From Phenylobacterium haematophilum (GTDB lineage: Bacteria > Pseudomonadota > Alphaproteobacteria > Caulobacterales > Caulobacteraceae), in the NCBI RefSeq assembly GCF_014196295.1, contig NZ_JACIDK010000002.1, positions 1-64,000 of the forward strand: a DNA stretch of 64,000 nt, read 5' to 3'. The notes beneath the pieces are model-generated. The model saw only the letters and a program-made list of their open reading frames with translations. It had not been told where the DNA came from and ran no database searches. Below, one piece after another: positions 15,014-22,141 of this stretch (position 1 is its first letter; every line of letters begins with the position of its first letter). The translations under genes and the position numbers were made by a program.

Positions 15014-16212
15014 TGGCCACCTTGACCATTGTCGGCGGCGTCTATGGCGAGCGGTGCATCCAGCCTGCTTGGGACGCCGTCTTCGGTTCTGCCGGTCGCG
15101 CGGCGCAGGCTGTTGAAGGTTTGGTCGACGAACCAGTCGAGCTCGTAACCTATGTCGCAGCCGACGCGACTAGTAGCGTCCAGGACCTGGCCGATCGCTG
15201 CGGCGCGACCCTGGTCGCACATCCGTCGAAGGCGTTCGTGAGCTTCGACTATCTGCACCCACTGGCGACGCCTGCGATCTATCCTCCTCCTGCCCAGCTC
15301 TCGCAGGAAACCCCGATCATCGTGAAGGGCGACGTCGTCCTGCGCTACGGCATGATGGAAGGCGACGCCATCGTGGAGGCGAAGTCCGCTGTCTACGACC
15401 CGCAGTCCGCCTTCGATCCCCAGCGGTTTTCGGCCAACGGCTCGAAGGCTGATCGCTTGGCGATTGTGCTCAATCGTGCCGAAGCTCGGGCGATGACTGG
15501 GATCGACGACCCGGTGCTCGCGGCTAAGGAATTGATGATCAGCGAGGGGGCGGAAGTCATCGTTCTGAAGCGTGGCAGCCACGGCGCCCTCGTCATTACC
15601 GCAGTTGGGGAGCATCCGGTCCCGGCCTACGAGACGGCTTACGTGTGGAAGGTGGGATCTGGCGACGTCTTCTCTGCGACCTTCGCGGCTTTGTGGGCGT
15701 GCCAGGGCCTCGCGCCGGAGAAGGCCGCGGACCTCGCGTCGCGGGCGACCGCGCACTACGTCGAGACCCGATCACTGCCGACGCCGGATGTTACGAGTCT
15801 GGAGGCGCTCACGTTGCCGCCGATCAAGCCCGGCAGCGGCACTATTTATCTAGCAGCTCCGTTCTTCGACCTCGGTCAGCGATGGTTGGTGGAGGAGAGC
15901 CTAAGCATGCTGAACGGCCTGGGAGCCGACGTCTTCTCTCCGGTGCACGCGGTCGGACCGGGTCCGGCGAACTACGTCGCTCCCGAGGACATCGCGGGTC
16001 TGGAAGCCAGCGACGTCGTGTTCGCGATCCTCAATGGGCTGGACCCCGGAACGATCTTTGAAGTCGGTTATGCAGTGAAGATGGGTATTCCCGTTGTCGC
16101 TCTCGCCCAGAACATCAAAGAGGAGGACCTCAAGATGGTCGCCGGCACCGGGTGTGAGATCACGGAAGACTTCGCCTCGGCCCTCTATCGCGTCGTTTGG
16201 CGGCTGCCCTAG
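15013..16212 (+). CDS. PfkB-family kinase fused to nucleoside 2-deoxyribosyltransferase (cargo operon gene 3)
   Basis: The 399-aa protein joins two enzymes. Residues 1-265 are a PfkB/ribokinase-fold domain: VYDPQSAF, LNRAEARAMTG, VIVLKRGSHGALV and the catalytic VGSGDVFSATF with Asp218. Residues 277-399 are a nucleoside 2-deoxyribosyltransferase domain: IYLAAPFFDLGQRW, ASDVVFAIL and GTIFEVGYA with nucleophile Glu350. Together they could make or salvage a modified nucleoside: kinase acting on a nucleoside or sugar and NDT swapping or cleaving the base. Start ATG at 15013 overlaps the previous TAA (TAATG); the next gene begins two bases after the stop. I know of no named system with this fusion beside QueC. 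Confidence 0.85.
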   Translation: MATLTIVGGVYGERCIQPAWDAVFGSAGRAAQAVEGLVDEPVELVTYVAADATSSVQDLADRCGATLVAHPSKAFVSFDYLHPLATPAIYPPPAQLSQETPIIVKGDVVLRYGMMEGDAIVEAKSAVYDPQSAFDPQRFSANGSKADRLAIVLNRAEARAMTGIDDPVLAAKELMISEGAEVIVLKRGSHGALVITAVGEHPVPAYETAYVWKVGSGDVFSATFAALWACQGLAPEKAADLASRATAHYVETRSLPTPDVTSLEALTLPPIKPGSGTIYLAAPFFDLGQRWLVEESLSMLNGLGADVFSPVHAVGPGPANYVAPEDIAGLEASDVVFAILNGLDPGTIFEVGYAVKMGIPVVALAQNIKEEDLKMVAGTGCEITEDFASALYRVVWRLP

Positions 16213-16214
16213 CT

Positions 16215-16808
16215 ATGCGCGCCATTCTGATGTCTGGCGGCATGGACTCCATCAGCGTCGCCTGGTGGCGTCGACCTGACGTCGCCATCTTTGTCGACTA
16301 CGGCCAACGTGCAGCCCAAGCGGAGTTCGATGCTGGAGCTGCGGCATGCGCCGCGATGGAAATTCGACACGAAGCGATCAAGGTCGATTGCTCGGCGCTC
16401 GGGTCGGGCGACATGGCGGGGACGCCAGCGTCCGCGGTCGCTCCCGTCCCCGAGTGGTGGCCCTTCCGCAACCAGCTGCTTCTGACGCTCGCCGGCATGT
16501 TCGCGATCAAGTTGGGCGCTCGGCGCCTGGAGATTGGAGCCCTTCGGACCGATGGCGAACACGCGGACGGTCGTCCCGAATTCATCGAACGGATCTCCGC
16601 CTTGATGGCCATGCAGGAAGGCGGGCTGACAGTTGAGGCGCCGGCGATCGGCTTGGACGCCGTCGAACTAGTGAGGACCTCGGCCATCCCCCGAGAAGTG
16701 CTTGGCTGGGCGCACTCTTGCCACACGGGCAATCTCGCCTGCGGCCAATGTCGAGGCTGCATCAAGCACTACAAGACATGGGAAGCGCTTGGCTGGGATC
16801 CTCACTGA
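16215..16808 (+). CDS. QueC-like deazaguanine nitrile/amide synthase (cargo operon gene 4)
   Basis: A 197-aa PP-loop ATPase of the QueC family. It has the adenylation loop SGGMDS (7-12), DYGQRA, the WPFRN motif (Arg85-Asn86), and a zinc site from Cys169, Cys176, Cys179 and Cys182 (SCHTGNLACGQCRGC). Canonical QueC turns 7-carboxy-7-deazaguanine into preQ0. It is about 25-30 residues shorter than housekeeping QueC, and no queD, queE or queF lies near, so a tRNA-queuosine role is unlikely. QueC-like proteins in defence loci (Cap9 in type IV CBASS, QatC) work on proteins or unusual substrates; conjugation to the glycine-rich neighbour is my inference. Start ATG 16215 is two bases from the previous stop. 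Confidence 0.88.
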   Translation: MRAILMSGGMDSISVAWWRRPDVAIFVDYGQRAAQAEFDAGAAACAAMEIRHEAIKVDCSALGSGDMAGTPASAVAPVPEWWPFRNQLLLTLAGMFAIKLGARRLEIGALRTDGEHADGRPEFIERISALMAMQEGGLTVEAPAIGLDAVELVRTSAIPREVLGWAHSCHTGNLACGQCRGCIKHYKTWEALGWDPH

Positions 16809-17454
16809 CGAGCCGGTTCCCAGGGCAGAGCCAGGCGTATGGTCAGAGTACTGGCCCACAGCCGCGCGGATAGAAAGCCCTGCGCCGCCGCGCAAACGAC
16901 CAGGGCGGTCGTTTTGGGACGTGCTGCAGACGCGGCGATCAGCACTCGGCGGCCCGGTCGGGTTCCAGCAGGTCGCCGATCTACTTTGGTACGCAATGGC
17001 GCCAACCTCCATGGGGATTGGACGCGCAGGCTTGGCTATTGAGCACCGGCCATATCCGTCGGCCGGGGGGCTTCACTGCATCCGATTGTTGATGATCGAC
17101 AGTGATAGCAGGCAGGTCGCGCTCTACGAGCCCGCCGGGCACCGCTTCCATGCGCTAGATGTCCCTGGCGTTGTCGAGATGAACGATGCTGAGGTTGAGG
17201 TGCTGGTCGGGCGCAGCGGCGGATGCACTCTTCGTCTGATCGCCGACCTCCAAAAGGCCAATGCGGCGTATCACCGGCCGGAGAGCTTGCTGCTCCGCGA
17301 CGCCGGTTGCCTGATGGCGACGGTCGCACTCTGCGCCGATTGGTCGGGTCTAGAAGCGTGCCTATTGGGCGCGCTCGGGTCGTCCATCGTCGCGGAACTC
17401 AAATTCCCCGACCACCAGTATGCCGGTGTCGGCGCAATCCAAATCACAAGCTAG
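16789..17454 (+). CDS. SagB/nitroreductase-family FMN oxidoreductase (cargo operon gene 5)
   Basis: A roughly 221-aa nitroreductase-fold protein. Signs are the RRS motif (QTRRSA, about 48-52), the FMN-binding HRPYPSAGGLHCI segment (87-98), and the late YHRPESLLLRDAGCLMATVA with an LEACLLG block. The PSAGGLH pattern is typical of SagB-type dehydrogenases, which oxidise azolines in peptide natural products; others reduce or dehalogenate small molecules. No ATG is available; TTG at 16789 follows GGAAG, and an earlier TTG at 16702 is open. It overlaps queC by 20 bases, so it belongs to the operon. It could redox-modify the nucleobase or its protein conjugate; the substrate is unknown. Confidence 0.75.
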   Translation: MAGILTDEPVPRAEPGVWSEYWPTAARIESPAPPRKRPGRSFWDVLQTRRSALGGPVGFQQVADLLWYAMAPTSMGIGRAGLAIEHRPYPSAGGLHCIRLLMIDSDSRQVALYEPAGHRFHALDVPGVVEMNDAEVEVLVGRSGGCTLRLIADLQKANAAYHRPESLLLRDAGCLMATVALCADWSGLEACLLGALGSSIVAELKFPDHQYAGVGAIQITS

Positions 17455-17488
17455 CCCCAGCATGCTCGTGTGCTGAGCGGCCGCAGGG

Positions 17489-17713
17489 CTAATGGGATGT
17501 GGTGTCGCTGCTGGCGTTGTCGTCGATGCTAGCTTCGCTTTGAGCCGAGTACGCTATGAGGGCGACCGCTACCAACCCATTATCCGACGTGTCGCCATCA
17601 CTGCGGTGCTGATGGCCAGCGGCACTTTCCGGGTCCGGCGTCACCATCAGCCACATGAGCCAGACGAAACCTGCCGCCAGCACACCTAACACGATGACAA
17701 GAACGATGGTCAT
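17489..17713 (-). CDS. small single-pass membrane protein
   Basis: A 74-aa protein with one N-terminal hydrophobic helix (TIVLVIVLGVLAAGFVWLMW) and a polar, Asp/Ser-rich tail. The ATG follows GGAGG, so translation is likely. It ends close to the end of the convergent OGG/QueC operon. No family recognised. It lies downstream of a 52-aa membrane peptide on the same strand, 15 bases apart, so the two are probably co-transcribed. Confidence 0.55.
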   Translation of the reverse strand: MTIVLVIVLGVLAAGFVWLMWLMVTPDPESAAGHQHRSDGDTSDNGLVAVALIAYSAQSEASIDDNASSDTTSH

Positions 17714-17728
17714 CGTCGTCCTCCGGCA

Positions 17729-17887
17729 TCAATTCGCAGCGCTGCGCAGATGCGCGAGCAGCAAGATTAAGCCTCCGAACATGCCCGCGCCGGCCGATAG
17801 GCTAACGACGGCCAGCCACACCGGATGGTCCGCAAGAAAGACAAACGGGGACGTTAGGACGCGTCGTCCAACAAGCCGTTTCTTCAT
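17729..17887 (-). CDS. small membrane peptide
   Basis: A 52-aa product beginning MKKRLVGRRVLTSP with a single hydrophobic stretch (HPVWLAVVSLSAGAGMFGGL) and short polar tail. Basic residues before the helix suggest N-in topology. No homology recognised; upstream AGAGAG is a weak ribosome site. Confidence 0.45.
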   Translation of the reverse strand: MKKRLVGRRVLTSPFVFLADHPVWLAVVSLSAGAGMFGGLILLLAHLRSAAN

Positions 17888-18149
17888 CGAGCTTGCTCTC
17901 TGATGTTTGGAGCACTTTAGCGGCGACAGGCGCACGTGCACATAACTCAGTGCTGGCAGGCCGGCACGTCGGCCGGGTGATTAGATCCGATCAAGGCCGC
18001 TCTGCTCGGCCCAGTCCTGAGCAGCCGTGAGCGTAATCTCCCAATCCCTGGCGGTTCGGATCCCGGGTCGATCTGGTGGCGCTTAGACACAGCCAAACTC
18101 GCCTCTCGTTGGGAAGCGGTCCTTTTGAGTCGGAGCGCCAGGGCGTCCC

Positions 18150-19688
18150 TCACTTTGCTTGGAGCAGGCTGAACCAAGTCTCGATTTTCAGCCAATGGGG
18201 GAATGGCGCTAAGCCAAAGAACCCTGCGACCACATACATTGTGGCGACTACCGCCACTAGGACAACGGCGAACGCGATGAACGCCCCGAAGGTGTCGCCC
18301 CACACTGGATGCTTGCGTCGGAAATACCTACTAGCGGACGCGCCGGCTGCCCCCGCCCAACTAGCGATGAACCACCTGATATCGCGAACGCTGCGTATGT
18401 TCTGGAGACTGCGGCGGGTTATTTCGAAGTAAAGTAAGCCGGCCACGAAGAAGATGCTGATGGGTACCAGCGGGCGGGAAAGAAGGGCGTGCAATAGGCC
18501 CCGAAGCCAAGTCGGGGGGACGGGCGCGACGCAGTTGGCGATGCCAACGCAAAGGTCATTTCGCACCTGGTAGGTCGTGAGCCAAAGCGCAGCTGCAGCA
18601 AGCGCGCTGCCGATCGCCAGCGCTTGGAGCTGCGCAAAGAAGGACTTTCGATACGACAATTCGTCGATCGTCGCGTCCAGGCTAGATCTCGTGTGGTTGA
18701 AATCATAAATCTCGCCGACCTCCGATCGCTCAAAACCGGTGCCGTCGGCTAGGCGCTTTACGCGGGCCAGTTGTTGCTGAAAGGCCTCGGCATAAGCGAG
18801 AATACCAAGGGCGCTCTTATGCCCCGGTAGGTGGTTGCGTCGTCTCGTCTCCAAGACCGCCCGCGCCAATGCCCAGAGTGTTTCGCGGCGCCAATTCTCA
18901 TCGTTGTATTTCTGCGTCTCGACGATCGGCAGCAGGTTGTCGGAGGTGCGATCGTGGTGATAGTGCCGGTGAGATATGTCCTTGATGAAATAGTAGATTT
19001 GCTTGGCGATGTCGGACGTGAAGTCCTCGTCGCTCGCGTCCTGCGCGCTCTGCGTCACCAAGCCTTCTTCACCTCGGAATATCAGGCGCAACTCCCCGCT
19101 TCGAAAGAGTTCAAAGGAGGCCTCGGCCGCCATCACGCCCTGCTTCCGGGCGTCGGAAAGCAACTGATCGAAACCGGCCGCGAATTCCGTTTCCCCGCAA
19201 ACCGTGCCGCGGGGGAACTCATTGCTGATCGCGACCGCGCGGGAGCGAATTTTATCGACGAGCGCCTTCGCGGGCTCTGACGCGTCCTCATGATGCGGAA
19301 TCACCAGAACCCGACCGCTGAGCACCCCTATGTCGTCGTGGTGGAGTGCAAGCGCCTCATCGCCACGAGTAATGCTGTCCAATCGCGGTCGACTGGCTGC
19401 TTGGCTTGAACCGATAAGAATGAACTCGGATGCGATCCACGGTTTGAAGAGGGGGACCGGCCATACCGTAAGGGGCAGGTCGCGCGTGATCCGGCGTTGC
19501 GACACGGCGACATGTCTAATTGGTACGTGAATGTTCTGTGGATTCGAGCACTCGATGTTGGCGGTGACGCATTTCACCGCGCTAGCACCAAGGCCGATCA
19601 AGCTAAACGAAAGCTGTCCCGTGATGGTTGGCACCCACCCGGAAAACGTACGCACCGTCGAAGTGGATTCGCCGCTGGGGCCTTGCAT
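18150..19688 (-). CDS. large membrane protein of unknown function (transposon cargo)
   Basis: A 512-aa protein. The first 360 residues are soluble, mixed alpha/beta, with a His-rich segment DISHRHYHHD near the middle; the last 150 hold three hydrophobic helices (QALAIGSALAAAALWL, VPISIFFVAGLLYFEI and AFIAFAVVLVAVVATMYVVA). The layout, a cytoplasmic domain tethered by C-terminal helices, is common in membrane effectors of defence systems, but no known domain is visible to me. The first Met may not be the true start; a GGGGGG run lies upstream. Codon use and lower GC set it apart from the host genome. Two small membrane genes follow it on the same strand. Confidence 0.6.
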   Translation of the reverse strand: MQGPSGESTSTVRTFSGWVPTITGQLSFSLIGLGASAVKCVTANIECSNPQNIHVPIRHVAVSQRRITRDLPLTVWPVPLFKPWIASEFILIGSSQAASRPRLDSITRGDEALALHHDDIGVLSGRVLVIPHHEDASEPAKALVDKIRSRAVAISNEFPRGTVCGETEFAAGFDQLLSDARKQGVMAAEASFELFRSGELRLIFRGEEGLVTQSAQDASDEDFTSDIAKQIYYFIKDISHRHYHHDRTSDNLLPIVETQKYNDENWRRETLWALARAVLETRRRNHLPGHKSALGILAYAEAFQQQLARVKRLADGTGFERSEVGEIYDFNHTRSSLDATIDELSYRKSFFAQLQALAIGSALAAAALWLTTYQVRNDLCVGIANCVAPVPPTWLRGLLHALLSRPLVPISIFFVAGLLYFEITRRSLQNIRSVRDIRWFIASWAGAAGASASRYFRRKHPVWGDTFGAFIAFAVVLVAVVATMYVVAGFFGLAPFPHWLKIETWFSLLQAK

Positions 19689-19713
19689 TCCCGAACGGCC
19701 CCCCGCGTGGAAC

Positions 19714-19733
19714 GCAGCGTGTAGTTACGCTGC
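19714..19733. repeat. inverted repeat at the end of a small gene
   Basis: GCAGCGT and ACGCTGC are perfect 7-base arms separated by six bases. The repeat overlaps the stop codon of the 90-aa gene and precedes the 512-aa gene. It could attenuate transcription between them. Confidence 0.35.
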
Positions 19734-19997
19734 TTCCCGCGCAATAACTGATTTCTTGCGGTAGACGAGCTTGCCGTCGCGCACCACCATGTGCAGGCCA
19801 TGCGCGCGGGCCGTACTCGGCTTCCGCTGTCCACCGTCTAGTTCGCCGCGCCACTTTTGACGAAGGCCGCCGCCTTCTTCGCGGATTTCGCGTACGCGTT
19901 GCGTACCGCCACGAATGACGTCAAGCAGCAGTCGCGCGCCAACGGCAGCAATAGCTCCGACGACAACGATGCCGATCATTTGGACGAATTCAGCCAT
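19725..19997 (-). CDS. small membrane-anchored protein
   Basis: A 90-aa protein starting MAEFVQMIGIVVVGAIAAVG: one N-terminal transmembrane helix, then a charged region (RVREIREEGGGLRQKW) and a basic tail. ATG 19997 was chosen so the helix begins the protein; a TTG five codons upstream is open. It lies 36 bases before the 512-aa membrane protein gene on the same strand and may be its partner. No family recognised. Confidence 0.45.
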   Translation of the reverse strand: MAEFVQMIGIVVVGAIAAVGARLLLDVIRGGTQRVREIREEGGGLRQKWRGELDGGQRKPSTARAHGLHMVVRDGKLVYRKKSVIAREAA

Positions 19998-20224
19998 GGA
20001 TTTTCGCGCCAACGATACGCCGCTAAACGGGCCGGGCCGTATACAGGTTCCGGTCGGGCACCGTCAAGTACGAAGATTTATCGTTGAATTCGCGCCCCCC
20101 AGTGATCCACGGGGGATTGTAATGTTGTTTTGAATCGCGCTGTCAACGCGAATTCTCGGCTTCGCGTTGTACCGTACGACGTGCTCAGCACGTGAAGCGC
20201 GCAGTCTAGGGTCCGCAGACTCTG

Positions 20225-20713
20225 CTACGTCGCGATGAAACCAAGAGTGATTAGAGGTTCGCGTGCAATTCGCGCGTACCGGCGCTGTCCGTGTAGGAAT
20301 AGCGCTAGATACTTGAATGTCGACGGCCCGTCCCTCATCGCGCGGATGCATCCAGCCGCATCTTCGTCGTCGGCAAACTTTCTTAGCGTATCGCGAAGGT
20401 ACTCCTCGAGGATTTCGCGTGAAACGCCATGGATCGATTGCTCGTGATGAATGGCGCAAGCGATCTCGAAAGTGTTCATCAGCTCAGCCATCTCGTAGCG
20501 GCTACGCTCAGGATCTGTCTCGGCCTGGAAACGAGCCCAGCCTTGGCGGAACGCTTCGTACAGTGTGACAAGCATCGCTGCTGACGTATTGCGGTCGGAC
20601 TTCCTGATGGCGTCGCGAGCGACAACCAACGCCACGATTGCAGCGACTAGGGAGGCACCGCTGATGAGCAGCGCCGCCATGTCCGTCAGTGCCTTCAGCG
20701 CCTCAGTGCTCAC
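20225..20713 (-). CDS. membrane-anchored DUF4760-like protein
   Basis: A 162-aa protein with an N-terminal helix (AALLISGASLVAAIVALVVA) and a cytoplasmic helical domain (MLVTLYEAFRQGWARF, EMAELMNTFEIACAI). This layout resembles DUF4760-type proteins often found in mobile elements and defence neighbourhoods; the assignment is from pattern only. It is transcribed in the same direction as the 512-aa membrane protein, with about 230 bases between it and the intervening small gene. Confidence 0.5.
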   Translation of the reverse strand: MSTEALKALTDMAALLISGASLVAAIVALVVARDAIRKSDRNTSAAMLVTLYEAFRQGWARFQAETDPERSRYEMAELMNTFEIACAIHHEQSIHGVSREILEEYLRDTLRKFADDEDAAGCIRAMRDGPSTFKYLALFLHGQRRYARIAREPLITLGFIAT

Positions 20714-21080
20714 GGCTTCTTCGGCTTCGGGCTGGGGATGCTCGGCCGTGGAATTGGGGATGGCCGAAGATGTCCAGTTGTGAGGCCAGCCTGTTCTTTT
20801 GGCCGAACAACTTTGGTCTCAAGGCTGGGCCTACGGTCTCGCATGTGGCTTACCTTTGAAGCTTGGCCAGAGGGGCTATTTTTCCGGTGCCGGCGACGCC
20901 GGCTTCGGAGGGGGAGAGCTCGCCGCGGGGCTTGGCCTCAGGTGGCCGGTTGTCAGCCCGTTCTGCCGCGGAACCGGCGCTACGCGGGACAGATGTCCCG
21001 TCGTTAGGCCATCATGGGTGCTTACAGCTGGTCGCCGTTCGGACATCTCTTGCTCCTGCGAGTTGTTGCACCGCGTGGCG
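20714..21080. other. 367-bp gap without a convincing gene
   Basis: Open frames here look like noise. A minus-strand frame encodes GLTTGHL twice, reflecting short internal DNA similarity. The notable item is the palindrome CGGGACA-GA-TGTCCCG at 20985-21000. No ribosome-site-supported start was found. Confidence 0.5.
20985..21000. promoter_or_regulatory. 16-bp palindrome CGGGACA-GA-TGTCCCG
   Basis: Perfect 7-base arms around GA, in a gap between minus-strand genes and upstream of the DUF4760-like gene. The dyad is a typical operator size; no T tract follows. Confidence 0.4.
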
Positions 21081-21368
21081 TCACTTGAGGCGGGCCTCAA
21101 TCCAGGCCCAGACCTCTTCCTTCAGCCAGCCGTGAAAATCACCGTTCACCATTTTGGACACTACGATTCGGTCGTTGGCGTCGGTGTACTTTCGTAGGTC
21201 CGTCGAGAGCTGTTCAGCGGTCAGCTGCGTCGAAATATAGCGGACGGAGTCGAGGCCAGGGTCACGGATGGTCTCGTACTGGTTCAAGCGGTCGATGAAG
21301 CGCTTACGGGCGGCCGCATATTCGGGCTTTTCCTTGTTGAGATCCCAGGTTGCTAGGTAGACGCTCAT
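21081..21368 (-). CDS. Cas2/SinR-like small protein, not linked to CRISPR
   Basis: A 95-aa protein starting MSVYLATWDLNK, with YISTQLTAEQLSTDL in the middle and DANDRIVVSKMVNGDFHGWL near the end. The order beta-strand ending in YDLN/WDLNK, helix, TAEQL, then DANDR-LxV is that of proteins usually annotated as SinR-family or Cas2-like (ferredoxin fold). No cas gene or repeat array is in the window. The ATG follows GAGGA at good spacing. Cas2-like folds occur in nucleases and toxins such as VapD; activity here is unknown. Confidence 0.65.
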   Translation of the reverse strand: MSVYLATWDLNKEKPEYAAARKRFIDRLNQYETIRDPGLDSVRYISTQLTAEQLSTDLRKYTDANDRIVVSKMVNGDFHGWLKEEVWAWIEARLK

Positions 21369-21433
21369 CGGAATTCCTCGAGTCTGATAATGCAAAAGAA
21401 TGAGCCGGGCCGCTGGCGCGCCGCCATCTCTGC

Positions 21434-21679
21434 CTAGCGCTTGTCCTTTGGCGGGTTGGGATCGTGACCGTGGCTGTCGCTCTGAGCGATCCGGCCATCC
21501 CGATTGTGGATACGGAACTCGGTGCCCTGGTTCCGGCTGATCGCGCGGCCTTGTTCGATCGCCTCGCGCTTGGTGTCAAAGTGACCGCTAGCCCGCTGGC
21601 CGCCGCCGCGCTTCACATCCCATCCGCCGTCGGGGTTGGGCACCACATGATGTGTGTCCGGCCCTTTACGTCCCACCAT
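21434..21679 (-). CDS. DUF2188-family protein
   Basis: An 81-aa protein with the DUF2188 pattern: HHVVPNPDGGWDVKRGGGQR, ASGHFDTKREAIEQGRAISR, TEFRIHNRDGRIAQSDSHG, DPNPPKDKR. The family is small, often found in mobile elements, and of unknown function. MVGRKG at 21679 is the likely start; the ORF continues 28 codons upstream through the promoter region. A minus-strand promoter with TTGACA, 17-bp spacer and TAGCTA lies about 60-90 bases upstream. Confidence 0.75.
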   Translation of the reverse strand: MVGRKGPDTHHVVPNPDGGWDVKRGGGQRASGHFDTKREAIEQGRAISRNQGTEFRIHNRDGRIAQSDSHGHDPNPPKDKR

Positions 21680-21713
21680 ATCTACGATCCCTTCCGCTTT
21701 CGAAAAATAAAAA

Positions 21714-21732
21714 GTGCGCCTACTCCGAACTT
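21714..21732. promoter_or_regulatory. operator repeat copy 1
   Basis: GTGCGCCTACTCCGAACTT, 19 bases, repeated with one mismatch at 21773-21791. It lies just downstream of the -10 of the minus-strand promoter that would serve the DUF2188 gene. Confidence 0.6.
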
Positions 21733-21736
21733 GATA

Positions 21737-21765
21737 GCTACGAACTCCAATACGCGTTGTCAAGG
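21737..21765 (-). promoter_or_regulatory. minus-strand sigma70-like promoter
   Basis: TTGACA, 17-base spacer, then TAGCTA, read on the minus strand. The -35 hexamer overlaps the plus-strand TTGTCA, so two divergent promoters share this point. Confidence 0.5.
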
Positions 21766-21772
21766 TCGTCCC

Positions 21773-21791
21773 GTGCGCCTACTCTGAACTT
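21773..21791. promoter_or_regulatory. operator repeat copy 2
   Basis: GTGCGCCTACTCTGAACTT overlaps the presumed plus-strand -10 (TACTCT, 17 bases from TTGTCA) 27 bases before the XRE gene. With copy 1, each repeat covers one of the divergent promoters; the XRE product is the natural candidate to bind them. Confidence 0.6.
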
Positions 21792-21817
21792 CGGCAGTTC
21801 AGTAAGAGGAGCGTTTC

Positions 21818-22141
21818 GTGTCCACCCCCCTAGGCGAGAAAATTCGCACCTTGCGCAAGGACAAAGGGTATACGCTTGAGAAGCTTGCGGAACTTTCTGA
21901 GTCTAGCAAGAGCTATATATGGGAACTAGAGAATAAGAACCCGCCGAGACCTTCGGGCGAGAAGATCGCGAAGATCGCCGCCGTCTTGGGCGTAACCGCT
22001 GATTACTTGATAGATCAGACGGCGACATTGAAAGTGGAAGACGCTGCCGACACGGCGTTCTACCGCAAATATCGAAAAATGCCTGACGAAACGAAAGAAA
22101 AGATTCGTCGGATGGTGGATCTCTGGGGCGATGACGAGTGA
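21818..22141 (+). CDS. XRE-family regulator paired with ImmA/IrrE
   Basis: A 107-aa Cro/CI-type protein: HTH at residues 6-62 (LGEKIRTLRKDKGYTLEKLA, then SKSYIWELENKN), ending VTADYLID, with a helical C-terminal tail. GTG at 21818 follows AGAGGAG. It overlaps the ImmA/IrrE gene by four bases (GTGA). In ICEBs1 and related elements an ImmA-type protease cleaves such a repressor to switch on the element; the same logic is probable here, perhaps controlling cargo or excision. Confidence 0.85.
   Translation: MSTPLGEKIRTLRKDKGYTLEKLAELSESSKSYIWELENKNPPRPSGEKIAKIAAVLGVTADYLIDQTATLKVEDAADTAFYRKYRKMPDETKEKIRRMVDLWGDDE

Noticed and set aside
16215..16808. housekeeping queuosine biosynthesis queC
   Set aside because: Short form, in a mobile element, without queD, queE or queF, and overlapping unrelated cargo genes.
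13444..17454. type IV CBASS
   Set aside because: No CD-NTase, no TGT-like Cap10 and no recognisable CBASS effector in the window.
17942..18149. 118-aa minus-strand ORF
   Set aside because: No ribosome site and shadow-like composition; overlaps the 512-aa gene.
21081..21368. CRISPR-associated cas2
   Set aside because: No cas1, effector or repeat-spacer array found anywhere in the window.
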